From assembly GCA_020410825.1 (NCBI GenBank), contig CP084576.1, positions 1,240,001 through 1,304,000 on the forward strand: 64,000 bases of DNA, in the 5' to 3' direction. Positions 49,201 through 56,901 of this stretch are shown here, piece after piece. The position numbers were made by a program, and so were the translations under genes. Source of the DNA: Candidatus Megaera endosymbiont of Mesostigma viride (GTDB lineage: Bacteria; Pseudomonadota; Alphaproteobacteria; Rickettsiales; Rickettsiaceae). Each line of letters begins with the position of its first letter. The stretch's first letter is position 1. The notes below the pieces were generated by a model. The model was not told the DNA's origin. It saw only the letters and a program-made list of their open reading frames with translations, and ran no database searches.

Positions 49201-49451
49201 TTTTGCAAACTATCCAGTAAGTCCTCTTGTGAAGAGTGTGACCATTTTTGAAACTGGGCAATTATCCTTTCCTGCATCTCATTAGCGGCAGCATTAGTGA
49301 AAGTTAAGCACAGGATTTTGTTAAATGGCACGTTTTGCAAGAGAAGGCGGAGTACACGATCCGTTAAGATTTTTGTTTTACCAGTACCAGCTGATGCTGA
49401 TACCCAGGTTGATAAGGTAGGATCTGAAGCTTTCAGTTGTAGAATACTCAT
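46272..49451 (-). CDS. addA: AddA-type double-strand break repair helicase-nuclease
   Basis: The 1059-residue UvrD-like protein has Walker A WVSASAGTGKTKILTDR near residues 15-32 and motif Ia LCLTFTNAAANEMQERI. The Walker B motif is HLLVDEAQDTSNSQWRI and motif III is FVVGDEKQSIFSFQGAD. The C-terminal UvrD part is MTVHGSKGLQAPIVIL and LRLLYVGMTRAEDHLII. A RecB-type nuclease follows at the end, with KIGRVDLLVI and IIIDYKSGKSSKG holding the Asp and Lys. The alphaproteobacterial AddAB enzyme processes DNA ends for RecA. The partner addB is not adjacent: upstream 49452-49716 is non-coding and then comes a gene on the other strand. Confidence 0.93.
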   Translation of the reverse strand: MSILQLKASDPTLSTWVSASAGTGKTKILTDRVLRLLLQNVPFNKILCLTFTNAAANEMQERIIAQFQKWSHSSQEDLLDSLQNTLGRKPTKDELIKASSLFELYLKTQDQINIYTIHSFCQKILKKFPLEAGISPHFKIIDEFKVNKIIRDIKRQIFNLPEIQHVINFLIENFHELTIDDIFNEIISVKTKILTKKLTSLSAESNPELSGLECINNLAKHDPNISIEVISNSDIKNLILDSLGADLASIDIKPFFLTLSGEKKKRIVTKKIASPGSDLYEELEKIQDQIYQLDQVKKTENLLLNSKLFEILAEKLILEFESYKTKNAFLDYDDLILHTQSLLTNSTAKEWVLYKLDGGIEHLLVDEAQDTSNSQWRIIEALAQEFYSGESGNNKSRTIFVVGDEKQSIFSFQGADISAFSYMNKFLNDKLKEGKKAFETIDLNVSYRSTKEILTCVKDVFNKIAKNSPEDFKANLPEMIPYRNAHNGLVQLWPLCSNEGGDAADEFWPICPENTQNNSKVILAKKIANYVKEQISSGRILPSTNNKISPQDFMILFRSRDDFTDEVIKALKEAKIDITGLDRISLADDLAVADLIAIAKFVLNPENDLNLATLIKSPILDLSEHELYKLVIAARANKLSLWEYIKLSEQYSLIKDKLEEFLALYRSFPLNNFFPYITDVMDYRNIMNKNDEAIDEFLKLSNDYFLEYGNSLQNFIYWFVKTPITVKRDTESLNKLRIMTVHGSKGLQAPIVILCDTTKLPTMSDRFIWDENDQLLSAKSSSYIPEFYEGIKAKEQHKAYQEYLRLLYVGMTRAEDHLIICGYQGNSKIPENCWYELIKKSLQEIGSLDTHGIVTYGDNSLVSSSQKPSLCLAENKKADQGIINPPTPWKLNKTVRLSYTNIETDTSYKNTDLLEYGLVFHKILEEAMRNRNLSSIFNHPLITTLESSLQKRIKTSLEKIAINEEFNELSKYDLKTELSFGYKTDSEIKIGRVDLLVIQKERIIIIDYKSGKSSKGLIPDTYIKQLRFYKQAFREIYPDKIIDCKIIWLDSGTIVNVAA

Positions 49452-49716
49452 ATAAATGTTCTATTTTAAAAATCAGAATATTTTAACTTTCAATAAATTA
49501 TACCACTTACCTTGAGTGGGGTAAGCTTTTTTATTTTGAATTTGCAAACATTTATCACTGCTAATGAATTAACATAAAATGTCTATTTTGCAACTGGCTG
49601 AGTAGTTTTTTCTTAAAAAAAATATTAATATTTTAGATTAACTTAATTTTCTCGCTACAATTTGAATGAGGTAGGCTTTAACTAGCTTAATATTAAGTTT
49701 GAGTTAAATTTTAAAG

Positions 49717-50463
49717 ATGGATCAAATGGGCAAAATTATAAATATTAAATTCTTGCAAGTTTTATTAATATTTTCTGCATTTATAGGGCTGAAAGCTTAC
49801 GGTGATGAGGTTAACAAAGAAGACGGTACATATCTAAATTTAAGCGTTACTGAAACAAAACAGGTAGAACCGGATATACTTATTGCTAATTTGCGCTATG
49901 AAAGTGAATCTGAATCTGCAAAAGAAGTACAGAATAAAATTAACCAGATGATGAAAAAAGCGTTATCTGTAGCGGAGAAGAAGGAAAATATAGAAGTTTC
50001 TACCGAACAGTATTCAGTGTATAAATTTTCCAAACCAGTTAAACAAGGAGCAACTGAAAAAGAATTATGGAAAGGGTCTCAGTCTATTGTTATAAAGAGT
50101 AAATCTACGGAGGATATACTTGCTTTATCCGGACAATTGCAGGAAATAGGATTAGTAATGAGCGACCTACATTATGAAGTTTCCATTGCAAAAATTGAAG
50201 AAACCCGTACCTCCATGGTCGAAAACGCTATCAACAAACTATTATCCCATGCTAAGAGAGTAGCTGGTATTATTGGTTTAAAAGAAGTTAAGATAAAAAA
50301 CATTAACATTGAAGGCGATAATCGTTATCCACCTGTTCCTTATCCTAAATTAATGCGTACAGCTGCAGCAAATGTGGTAAGTAGCATAACTGCTCCGATT
50401 TCTGCCCCTGGAAAAATTGATATAACATTGAATATTTCAGCTACCATTTTACTTAAAAATTAA
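49717..50463 (+). CDS. SIMPL-domain (DUF541) exported protein
   Basis: The 248-residue protein has a signal peptide (hydrophobic run FLQVLLIFSAFIGLKAYG, to about residue 28) and a SIMPL domain from near residue 32 to the end. That domain includes LNLSVTETKQVEPDILIANLRYESESESAKEVQNKINQMMKKAL, the SQSIVIKSKSTEDILALSGQLQEIG repeat and a tail ISAPGKIDITLNISATILLKN. The family occurs in many bacteria and is linked to the periplasm or cell surface; a mouse protein of the family binds signalling kinases. The function here is unknown. MDQMGK offers two starts three codons apart. The gene ends 12 bp before the next, so the two probably share a transcript. Confidence 0.85.
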   Translation: MDQMGKIINIKFLQVLLIFSAFIGLKAYGDEVNKEDGTYLNLSVTETKQVEPDILIANLRYESESESAKEVQNKINQMMKKALSVAEKKENIEVSTEQYSVYKFSKPVKQGATEKELWKGSQSIVIKSKSTEDILALSGQLQEIGLVMSDLHYEVSIAKIEETRTSMVENAINKLLSHAKRVAGIIGLKEVKIKNINIEGDNRYPPVPYPKLMRTAAANVVSSITAPISAPGKIDITLNISATILLKN

Positions 50464-50475
50464 TTGGAATAATTT

Positions 50476-51105
50476 ATGCCTTTGGAAGACCAATCGGAAG
50501 CTAGTTTTAATGATTCTCTTTCCGAAAAGTACGAGTCAGAAATGGCTGAGATACTAGAAGAATTAAAGAAAGATGCCAATGTTGGTAAAGCTATTGATCG
50601 CATTATCGAAGAAGCAGATGAGCTTGGTGAAATGCAAAGCAAACTAATTTTATTGATAAAACAACACTTAGCTAAAAGTGAGTTAAAAATTGATAAATTA
50701 ACTGGTAAAAAAATCAAATTTAATGATGAGGAGGTAGAACAGGACATCAGTAAATTTACTCACAACCTTATTAAAAAATACGAAGGGGCGGATCGTGATA
50801 TTGACGCAAATAACAGTATAAATGATAAATATCCTTTAGATGCCAAGGCAAAAGCTAACATAAAGAAAACCATCAAGGAATTTGCTATATATGAGGTTTA
50901 TAAAGTAATGAATCCAAGAAGAATAGCTGGGGAAACTCAAAAAGATAATTATGCTCATAACATGATGATAGGCGGAGAAAAGCGAGCCAGTAAGTATGAG
51001 GGAGGCAAAGAATCAGATTTAAAATCTTATGGGGAAGCAGAAGTTAGACGGATAGAACGGGTTAGTAAGACTTTCCAGAAGGGTGGCGGAGGATTAGGTA
51101 TATAG
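50476..51105 (+). CDS. Hydrophilic hypothetical protein
   Basis: The 209-residue protein is mostly helical and acidic at its N-terminus (PLEDQSEASFNDSLSEKYESEMAEILEELKKD), with a middle part KAKANIKKTIKEFAIYEVYKVMNPRRIAG and a Gly-rich end (KGGGGLGI). There is no signal peptide or membrane segment, and I do not recognise a family. It follows the SIMPL gene by 12 bp, is convergent with the prepilin-peptidase-like gene, and lies about 2.2 kb before the secretion operon. The hydrophilic, coiled nature and Gly tail would fit a secreted or cytosolic protein, but nothing shows which. Confidence 0.65.
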   Translation: MPLEDQSEASFNDSLSEKYESEMAEILEELKKDANVGKAIDRIIEEADELGEMQSKLILLIKQHLAKSELKIDKLTGKKIKFNDEEVEQDISKFTHNLIKKYEGADRDIDANNSINDKYPLDAKAKANIKKTIKEFAIYEVYKVMNPRRIAGETQKDNYAHNMMIGGEKRASKYEGGKESDLKSYGEAEVRRIERVSKTFQKGGGGLGI

Positions 51106-51117
51106 AGGATTCATTAA

Positions 51118-51876
51118 TTAATTGCTTGCCATAAAGTTGTATAAACTAATGAAAAATAAATTTACCAGGCTGATAGGGTAAAATACTCTCTGCTTTATAA
51201 GCTTAGAAAATAGGTAGGCAAGAGTAATGCTAGTTACAAAAAATAATACGCCCTCATTCCGACACCATAGACTTGCTGGTAAAATCAGGTGTACTAAAAG
51301 TTTACCATAGTTATATGGACTTTTATCCTCTATCCCTTCGCGAAGTATCCATAAGCTTAATATACAACCTAAAGATAAACTTGCCAGCCATGCGAAAATC
51401 TCTTGATCGGTTAACGTGCGGTAAATTATACCTGTTATAATAATACCTAAAGTAATCTTTGTTGGAATAAAATCATGGTCTAAATATATGAAAATATTTA
51501 AGATAGCGAGTGCTGCAAAACAAAAATAAAGGAAAAAATAGTCTAAATCCTTACCAGTAAGGTAGTATAAAACTATTGCTATTATTCCTATTAAAATTTC
51601 AAGCATTATATATGATTTATTAATCGGGGCATGGCAGTAATTACATTTTCCACGGGTGCTAAACCAACTTAAAATCGGGAGGTATTCGTAAAAGACTAAA
51701 ACATGATTACAATTTGAGCAAAATGGAGGCCTGGTCAATTTTTGGTTAAATCCGCTAATCATGATATTTCTAGGTAAACGGTAAAATAAAGTAGTAGTGA
51801 AGTTACCGATTAATACTCCAAATAAGAAAAGGCTTATATAACTAACAATCAAAATCAAAATCCCTACCTTCTTCAA
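51118..51876 (-). CDS. Prepilin peptidase-like membrane protein (A24 family), non-standard second motif
   Basis: The 252-residue protein has about seven membrane segments and the N-terminal zinc-type cytoplasmic loop of Pil[37 protein letters not shown], here in two pieces with CxxC and CxxC. The first catalytic Asp is present in [15 protein letters not shown]. The second, usually GxGDxK, is not recognisable; the matching region reads [19 protein letters not shown]. The enzyme normally cuts and methylates prepilins. No pilin or pilus gene is in this window. The start overlaps the tgt 3' end by 35 bp; a later non-ATG start would shorten this. Confidence 0.75.
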   Translation of the reverse strand: MKKVGILILIVSYISLFLFGVLIGNFTTTLFYRLPRNIMISGFNQKLTRPPFCSNCNHVLVFYEYLPILSWFSTRGKCNYCHAPINKSYIMLEILIGIIAIVLYYLTGKDLDYFFLYFCFAALAILNIFIYLDHDFIPTKITLGIIITGIIYRTLTDQEIFAWLASLSLGCILSLWILREGIEDKSPYNYGKLLVHLILPASLWCRNEGVLFFVTSITLAYLFSKLIKQRVFYPISLVNLFFISLYNFMASN

Positions 51877-52927
51877 TATATGCTCTAATTCTGGACATTA
51901 ATCCTTGAAAATATTGAATATTATGCCATGTCATTAACATTGAGCCAATTATCTCCCCGACCCTAACAGTATGATGCAAGTATGCTTTGCTATAATTAGC
52001 ACACGCTGGGCAAGGACAATCCTGTTCAAGAGGTGTATTATCATCTGCATATTTACTATTACGGATATTTACGGTTCCATATTTGGTAAATGCTTGGCCG
52101 TTTCTACCAGATCGTGTTGGAATTACGCAATCAAACATATCCACACCTCTTTTTACTGCTCCGATAATATCAGATGGTTTACCTACTCCCATAAGGTAAC
52201 GAGGTTTGTCTTCCGGTAAAAAAGCAGGAGCATAATCTAGAATGGAAAACATTATATCTTGGCCTTCCCCCACGGCTAATCCTCCTATAGCATACCCTTC
52301 AAAATCAAGTTCAATAAGGTCAGAAGCTGATTTTTCTCTTAATTCCTGGTATATTCCGCCTTGCATAATACCGAATTGAGCATATCCTGGCCTTTGAACA
52401 AAAGAGTTTCGTGACCTTTCTGCCCATCTGGAAGTTAATTCCATTGAAGATTTAGCTTGCTTAAAAGTTGCTGGGTACGGTGTGCATTCGTCAAAAACCA
52501 TACTGATGGTGCTACCGAGTAAATACTGAATTTCTGTTGATCTTTCCGGAGTAAGCATATGTTTACTTCCATCAATGTGAGACCTGAATTCTACTCCCTC
52601 TTCTGTAATTTTTCGTAAATCAGATAATGACATTACCTGAAATCCTCCGGAATCTGTAAGAATCGGTCCGGCCCAGTTCATAAACTTATGGAGGCCGCCA
52701 AGTTTAGCAATTCTTTCTGCTCCTGGTTTTAACATTAAATGGTAAGTATTGCCAAGAATGATATCACTTCCGGTAGACTTTACCGATTCTGGGAACATTG
52801 CCTTTACTGCCGCCCGTGTGCCAACAGGCATAAATGCGGGGGTTTGGATAGTGCCATGGGCTGTTTCAATAAATCCTGTTCGTGCTTTGTTATTAATTGC
52901 TTTTAACTGGAATTTAAATTTATTCAT
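51842..52927 (-). CDS. tgt: Queuine/preQ1 tRNA-ribosyltransferase Tgt
   Basis: The 361-residue TIM-barrel protein has [28 protein letters not shown] with the catalytic Asp region, [13 protein letters not shown] and [24 protein letters not shown] holds the nucleophilic Asp, and the zinc site is [17 protein letters not shown]. Tgt exchanges the wobble guanine of Asp, Asn, His and Tyr tRNAs for a queuosine precursor. With QueC and QueE at 9.5-11.5 kb it points to a queuosine pathway, though QueD, QueF and QueA are not seen here. The length is normal. The region 52928-53314 upstream has no gene. Confidence 0.96.
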   Translation of the reverse strand: MNKFKFQLKAINNKARTGFIETAHGTIQTPAFMPVGTRAAVKAMFPESVKSTGSDIILGNTYHLMLKPGAERIAKLGGLHKFMNWAGPILTDSGGFQVMSLSDLRKITEEGVEFRSHIDGSKHMLTPERSTEIQYLLGSTISMVFDECTPYPATFKQAKSSMELTSRWAERSRNSFVQRPGYAQFGIMQGGIYQELREKSASDLIELDFEGYAIGGLAVGEGQDIMFSILDYAPAFLPEDKPRYLMGVGKPSDIIGAVKRGVDMFDCVIPTRSGRNGQAFTKYGTVNIRNSKYADDNTPLEQDCPCPACANYSKAYLHHTVRVGEIIGSMLMTWHNIQYFQGLMSRIRAYIEEGRDFDFDC

Positions 52928-53314
52928 TATGATTTTATATTTCTCTATGGCAGATTAAATTATTTAATATACTTAGGGTCACAAACTAATCAAGATGAAA
53001 TAAACCGAATAATTTTCTAAACCTTCAGAGCTTAAGCTATTAAACTGCTAAGAGTTTAGAATTAAGGAATTAAAGCAAGGAATTCTCTATATATAGGAAA
53101 AACTATAATCTAAAAGCAACTGCTAATAAAAAAAATCTCAGTAAATCAGATTCCTTTAATCTTTTTGTTTATTTTATTCTGCTAGCTGATACATAATCAA
53201 TAACCAAAGGGTCTTATGATGAATCTACGGATGCAAATAGCTGAGCATCTAAATGTTTTTAGGCTATAGTCTGTGAAATTTGTCTAAAGATATCACAAAA
53301 TTGGCAATTGTATT
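52928..53314. other. Intergenic stretch before the secretion operon
   Basis: A+T-rich, with tgt leaving on the minus strand and virB8 starting at 53315 on the plus strand. No open frame of note and no convincing RNA gene. The promoters of both flanking genes should lie here; I find no pair of boxes good enough to name. Confidence 0.5.
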
Positions 53315-54049
53315 ATGTTCAAGTTAAGCGAGCTATTAGAAAAGTTTAAAAGAAAATCTGGTTTTATTCAAGAAAGCAAAATTCAAGCAACCCAAGAAGA
53401 AGGTCAGGGATCTATTAAACAAATCAGGAATTGGTATGAGGAAAGATGTCAAAATGTAACAGTCCAAAGAAATTTATTATTTGTACTGCTTCTCATCCTT
53501 TTATGTTTATGTATCATTTCTGTTGCTGCAGTTGGTTACGTAGTAAATATTAAACGTTTTGATCCGTTTGTCATACAAATCGATGATACAACTGGAATGG
53601 CCAAGATTGTTAATCCTTTAAATTCTTCTGTTCTTATGGGTAATGATTCATTGGCTCAATATTTTATCAAAAGATATGTCTCTGCTAGAGAAACCTATAA
53701 TCCGGTGGATTTTGATACTGAAGCAATGAAAACTGTCAGGTTGTTATCTTCTAGTTCGGTCTATTGGTCATATCGTAATTCTCTAAAAAATAACGAAATT
53801 AATCCAACTATCAAATATGGCCAAAAAAATACCACTTTTCTACTGGTTAAGTCATGGTCAAAACTTGCTGATAAAAAATTTATGTTAAGATTTTCTATAA
53901 ATGAAACTGCAGGAGCACGAAAAGTGTTTAACAAAATTGCTATTGTTGAGTTTGATTACTTGCCAATGGAACTAACAGATAGTGATAGAGATACTAATCC
54001 AATAGGTTTTCAAGTAACAGGTTATAGGGTAGATGATGATAATAGTTAG
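53315..54049 (+). CDS. virB8: Type IV secretion protein VirB8
   Basis: The 244-residue protein has a cytoplasmic N-terminus (about 50 residues), one membrane helix near residues 48-72 (NLLFVLLLILLCLCIISVAAVGYV), and a periplasmic NTF2-like domain. The domain has the VirB8 pattern RFDPFVIQIDDTTGMAKIVNP, AQYFIKRYVSARETYNP and FNKIAIVEFDYLPMEL. VirB8 is an inner-membrane scaffold of the type IV secretion channel. It is the first gene of a tight virB8-virB9-virB10-virB11-virD4 operon; its end overlaps virB9 by 17 bp. Rickettsiae carry duplicated virB8 genes, and which copy this is cannot be told here. Confidence 0.93.
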   Translation: MFKLSELLEKFKRKSGFIQESKIQATQEEGQGSIKQIRNWYEERCQNVTVQRNLLFVLLLILLCLCIISVAAVGYVVNIKRFDPFVIQIDDTTGMAKIVNPLNSSVLMGNDSLAQYFIKRYVSARETYNPVDFDTEAMKTVRLLSSSSVYWSYRNSLKNNEINPTIKYGQKNTTFLLVKSWSKLADKKFMLRFSINETAGARKVFNKIAIVEFDYLPMELTDSDRDTNPIGFQVTGYRVDDDNS

Positions 54050-54458
54050 AATTTTATTTGTAATAATAATGCTTTTTACTTCGGTAGCTAATGCAAGTAT
54101 GTATGACGATAGTGACGAGTTGTCACTTACAACAGATAGTAGGATTAAAACTTATATATATAACCCTAATGAAGTCTATCTGCTAGTGCTTCATTATGGT
54201 TTTCAATCTCATATTGAATTTGCTAAAAACGAGACTATAGAAACAATAACGCTAGGGGAATCGTTTGCTTGGAAATTAACTCCCCTTGGCAATAAATTAT
54301 TTATTAAACCGATGGAAAAAAATATTCGTACTAATATGACGATTATCACTAACAAAAGAACTTATCAATTTGACATTGTTTCCAAAGAATTGGAAGACGA
54401 GAATGATAAAGATTTGGTATATGTTGTTAGATTCCAATACCCAAAAAAAGCTAGGTAA
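54033..54458 (+). CDS. virB9: Type IV secretion protein VirB9, short form lacking the C-terminal domain
   Basis: The 141-residue protein has a signal peptide (MMIIVRILFVIIMLFTSVANA). Only the VirB9 N-terminal domain follows (DSRIKTYIYNPNEVYLLVLHYGFQSHIEFAKNETIETITLGESFAWKLTP, then NKRTYQFDIVSKE). Normal VirB9 is about 250 residues and its C-terminal domain binds VirB7 and forms the outer-membrane part. That domain is absent and the frame ends with a clean stop just before virB10, so this is a designed short form rather than a frameshift. A truncated second VirB9 is known from rickettsial secretion systems and this fits it. It starts inside the virB8 end. Confidence 0.9.
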   Translation: MMIIVRILFVIIMLFTSVANASMYDDSDELSLTTDSRIKTYIYNPNEVYLLVLHYGFQSHIEFAKNETIETITLGESFAWKLTPLGNKLFIKPMEKNIRTNMTIITNKRTYQFDIVSKELEDENDKDLVYVVRFQYPKKAR

Positions 54459-54460
54459 TT

Positions 54461-55918
54461 ATGGCTAAAGAGAATAACATTGCAGAACCAGAAAAAGTTC
54501 AAACCGATCTTCCTGAAGTTGAGCAAGAATTATCTAAAGTAGCAACGAATCCAAAACAGAGCATAATAATTTTGGTTGTGGTTGCTGGGGTTTTTCTCTA
54601 TTTATTCTTTAACTTATTTGTCGGTTCTGGAGATACTCCAAAACAGACTTCCAATCCGATCCCGGATAATGTTGTAAAACCAGTTCAGATTCCTGTTGAT
54701 ACTGCTATTCCGGCTATACCAGCTCTTCCTACTCCTCCAAAACTAGAAGACCCAGCATTACCTCCTCCTCCTCCAGTACCCGCTACTCAAGATGTGATGC
54801 CTCCTTCGCCCTTATCTCAAGATAAAACACCTTTGCCGATGCCGGAGAGCTCTAAGGATGTTAATTTGTCACCTGCTAATCCAACCCTTCCGCTTGATAT
54901 AAGATCTCAAAGTGATGAAGCAAAGAAAAAGCTAGAAGCAAAAAGAAAATCAGCAATAGTTTTGATTGCTGGAGCTCCAAAACCTAAAACACCAGAACAG
55001 GTAGAACAAGAGACCGATTTTAAGCAAAGGGGTGATATGCACCTTATTCTTGGTAGGGGGAAAATGTTGGACGCAATTATTGAGTCTGCAGTCAATACAG
55101 ATTTTGGGGGAGAAATTCGGGCTATTATAAGTAGAGATGTTTATTCCGAATGGGGACGTAATATACTTATACCAAAAGGCTCAAGAGTGTTTGGCACATA
55201 TAATACTGGGACTAATGGAGCTTACGGCCGCATTGCAATTGAATGGACAAGAATAGATTTGCCAACAACGGGGTATACCATAAATTTTGGTGGTACAGGG
55301 ATGGATAGTCTTGGTAGAAAAGGTCAGCAAGGAAGAGTAGACAACAAGTTTAAAGAACGTTTCAGCAATGCTGTGTTAAGATCAGCATTTAATATTACAC
55401 TTGCAAGTACCCTGGATTCCATAGTAAAACCTGTGGAAAGCTCTCAGTCTGCTTCGACTCAATCAGCAGCAGCCTCAGCGGCTTTGACCAGCACTACGAG
55501 TATTTCTACTCAAGCAGGGCTTGATGATAATCAGAAATTTACGCAAATTTGTACAACTGTACCTACTGCTATAGCAGATAAAACTTCAACTCTTTATACT
55601 TCTATAAATACAGCTTGTACTACTATACCAGTCCAGCAGGCTAGTGCTACTCCTGCTCAGAAACTTGCTGCTCTTGTTAGTGCTATCACTACTGCCTGTA
55701 CTACGGCTTCACAGGCAAGTACTGCAAGTACTACTCCATCTCAGACGCAAACAGCATCTACTCAGGCATTTAAGGACATTACTGATGTTGCGAAAGAGTT
55801 ATTGGAAAAACAGAAATTTGATCCAACAATTACTATAGACCAGGGAACTTTAATCAAGATTTATGTAAACAAAGATTATAAATTTCCTAAAGCAGCAATT
55901 AAGAATGTAATGAAATGA
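54461..55918 (+). CDS. virB10: Type IV secretion protein VirB10
   Basis: The 485-residue protein has a cytoplasmic N-terminus, one membrane helix near 35-55 (SIIILVVVAGVFLYLFFNLFVG), a Pro-rich periplasmic segment (PPKLEDPALPPPPPVPATQ), and the VirB10 beta-barrel domain. The barrel has MLDAIIESAVNTDFGGEIRAIISRDVYS and IPKGSRVFGTYNTG, then FKERFSNAVLRSAFN. A Ser/Thr/Ala-rich insert of about 110 residues (about 326-436, with three Cys) sits where the outer-membrane antenna helices are. The end is TIDQGTLIKIYVNKDYKFP. VirB10 spans both membranes and gates the channel. Its start lies 2 bp after virB9, and its stop overlaps virB11 (ATGA). Confidence 0.94.
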   Translation: MAKENNIAEPEKVQTDLPEVEQELSKVATNPKQSIIILVVVAGVFLYLFFNLFVGSGDTPKQTSNPIPDNVVKPVQIPVDTAIPAIPALPTPPKLEDPALPPPPPVPATQDVMPPSPLSQDKTPLPMPESSKDVNLSPANPTLPLDIRSQSDEAKKKLEAKRKSAIVLIAGAPKPKTPEQVEQETDFKQRGDMHLILGRGKMLDAIIESAVNTDFGGEIRAIISRDVYSEWGRNILIPKGSRVFGTYNTGTNGAYGRIAIEWTRIDLPTTGYTINFGGTGMDSLGRKGQQGRVDNKFKERFSNAVLRSAFNITLASTLDSIVKPVESSQSASTQSAAASAALTSTTSISTQAGLDDNQKFTQICTTVPTAIADKTSTLYTSINTACTTIPVQQASATPAQKLAALVSAITTACTTASQASTASTTPSQTQTASTQAFKDITDVAKELLEKQKFDPTITIDQGTLIKIYVNKDYKFPKAAIKNVMK

Positions 55919-56898
55919 GTTTTGCAGCACTAGAAACCTATCTATTACCCTTTAAAAATATATTTGCCGAGGAAGGGGTAAACGAGCTTATGATCAATAA
56001 ACCAGGAGAGGTTTGGGTTGAAAAAGCCGGAGATCTTAGAATGGAATCATTACCTGAGATAGATATAGATCATTTACTAGGTCTTGGCAGATTAATAGCC
56101 CAATCTACTGATCAGGTAATCTCAGAAGAAAAGCCACTATTATCTGCTACCCTGCCAAATGGCTATCGTGTTCAAATCGTTTTTCCTCCAGCTGTTGAGC
56201 CTAATATTGCTGCTTTTGCCATAAGGAAGGGTAGTACTATGCACTTATCCCTAGACCAATATGCGGAAAGAGGAGCATTTGATAACACTAGCACTAAAGA
56301 AATAGTAGATGAGAATGATGCTATTTTGAGAAACTATTTGAAAGAAGGAAAAAGCAAAGAGTTCATGAAGCATGCCGTTATTTCTAAAAAAAATATTATT
56401 ATAAGCGGGGGTACTTCAACTGGTAAAACGACTTTCACTAATGCTGCTCTAGGAGAAATACCTACTCATGAAAGACTTATTACTGTAGAAGATGCAAGAG
56501 AAGTAATTCTTCATAAGCATCCTAACCGGGTTCATTTACTTGCCTCCAAGGGCGGGCAGGGACGAGCTAAAGTTACAACTCAAGACCTAATTGAAGCCTG
56601 CCTTAGGCTCAGGCCTGATAGAATTATTGTGGGAGAGCTTAGGGGAGCAGAAGCTTTTAGCTTTTTAAGAGCCATAAATACGGGGCATCCCGGGTCTATT
56701 TCTACTTTGCATGCTGATGCGCCGTCAATGGCTTTGGAACAGCTCAAATTAATGGTAATGCAAGCTGGCCTTGGAATGCCTCCGGACGAGATAAAGAAAT
56801 ATATCCTTGCCGTTGTTGATATTGTTGTACAATTAAAGCGTGGTAGCGGCGGTAAGAGATATGTTTCTGAAATTTATTTTAAGAATATGGAGGAATAA
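55915..56898 (+). CDS. virB11: Type IV secretion ATPase VirB11
   Basis: The 327-residue hexameric ATPase has its N-terminal domain to about residue 140. Walker A is GGTSTGKT at 165-172, an acidic box VEDARE is at 191-196, Walker B is IIVGELRG near 237-244, and the His box TGHPGSISTLHADA is near 257-270. VirB11 powers channel assembly and substrate transfer with VirD4 at the inner membrane. The start overlaps the virB10 stop by 4 bp, and virD4 starts 3 bp after its stop. Confidence 0.96.
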   Translation: MSFAALETYLLPFKNIFAEEGVNELMINKPGEVWVEKAGDLRMESLPEIDIDHLLGLGRLIAQSTDQVISEEKPLLSATLPNGYRVQIVFPPAVEPNIAAFAIRKGSTMHLSLDQYAERGAFDNTSTKEIVDENDAILRNYLKEGKSKEFMKHAVISKKNIIISGGTSTGKTTFTNAALGEIPTHERLITVEDAREVILHKHPNRVHLLASKGGQGRAKVTTQDLIEACLRLRPDRIIVGELRGAEAFSFLRAINTGHPGSISTLHADAPSMALEQLKLMVMQAGLGMPPDEIKKYILAVVDIVVQLKRGSGGKRYVSEIYFKNMEE

Positions 56899-56901
56899 AA
56901 G

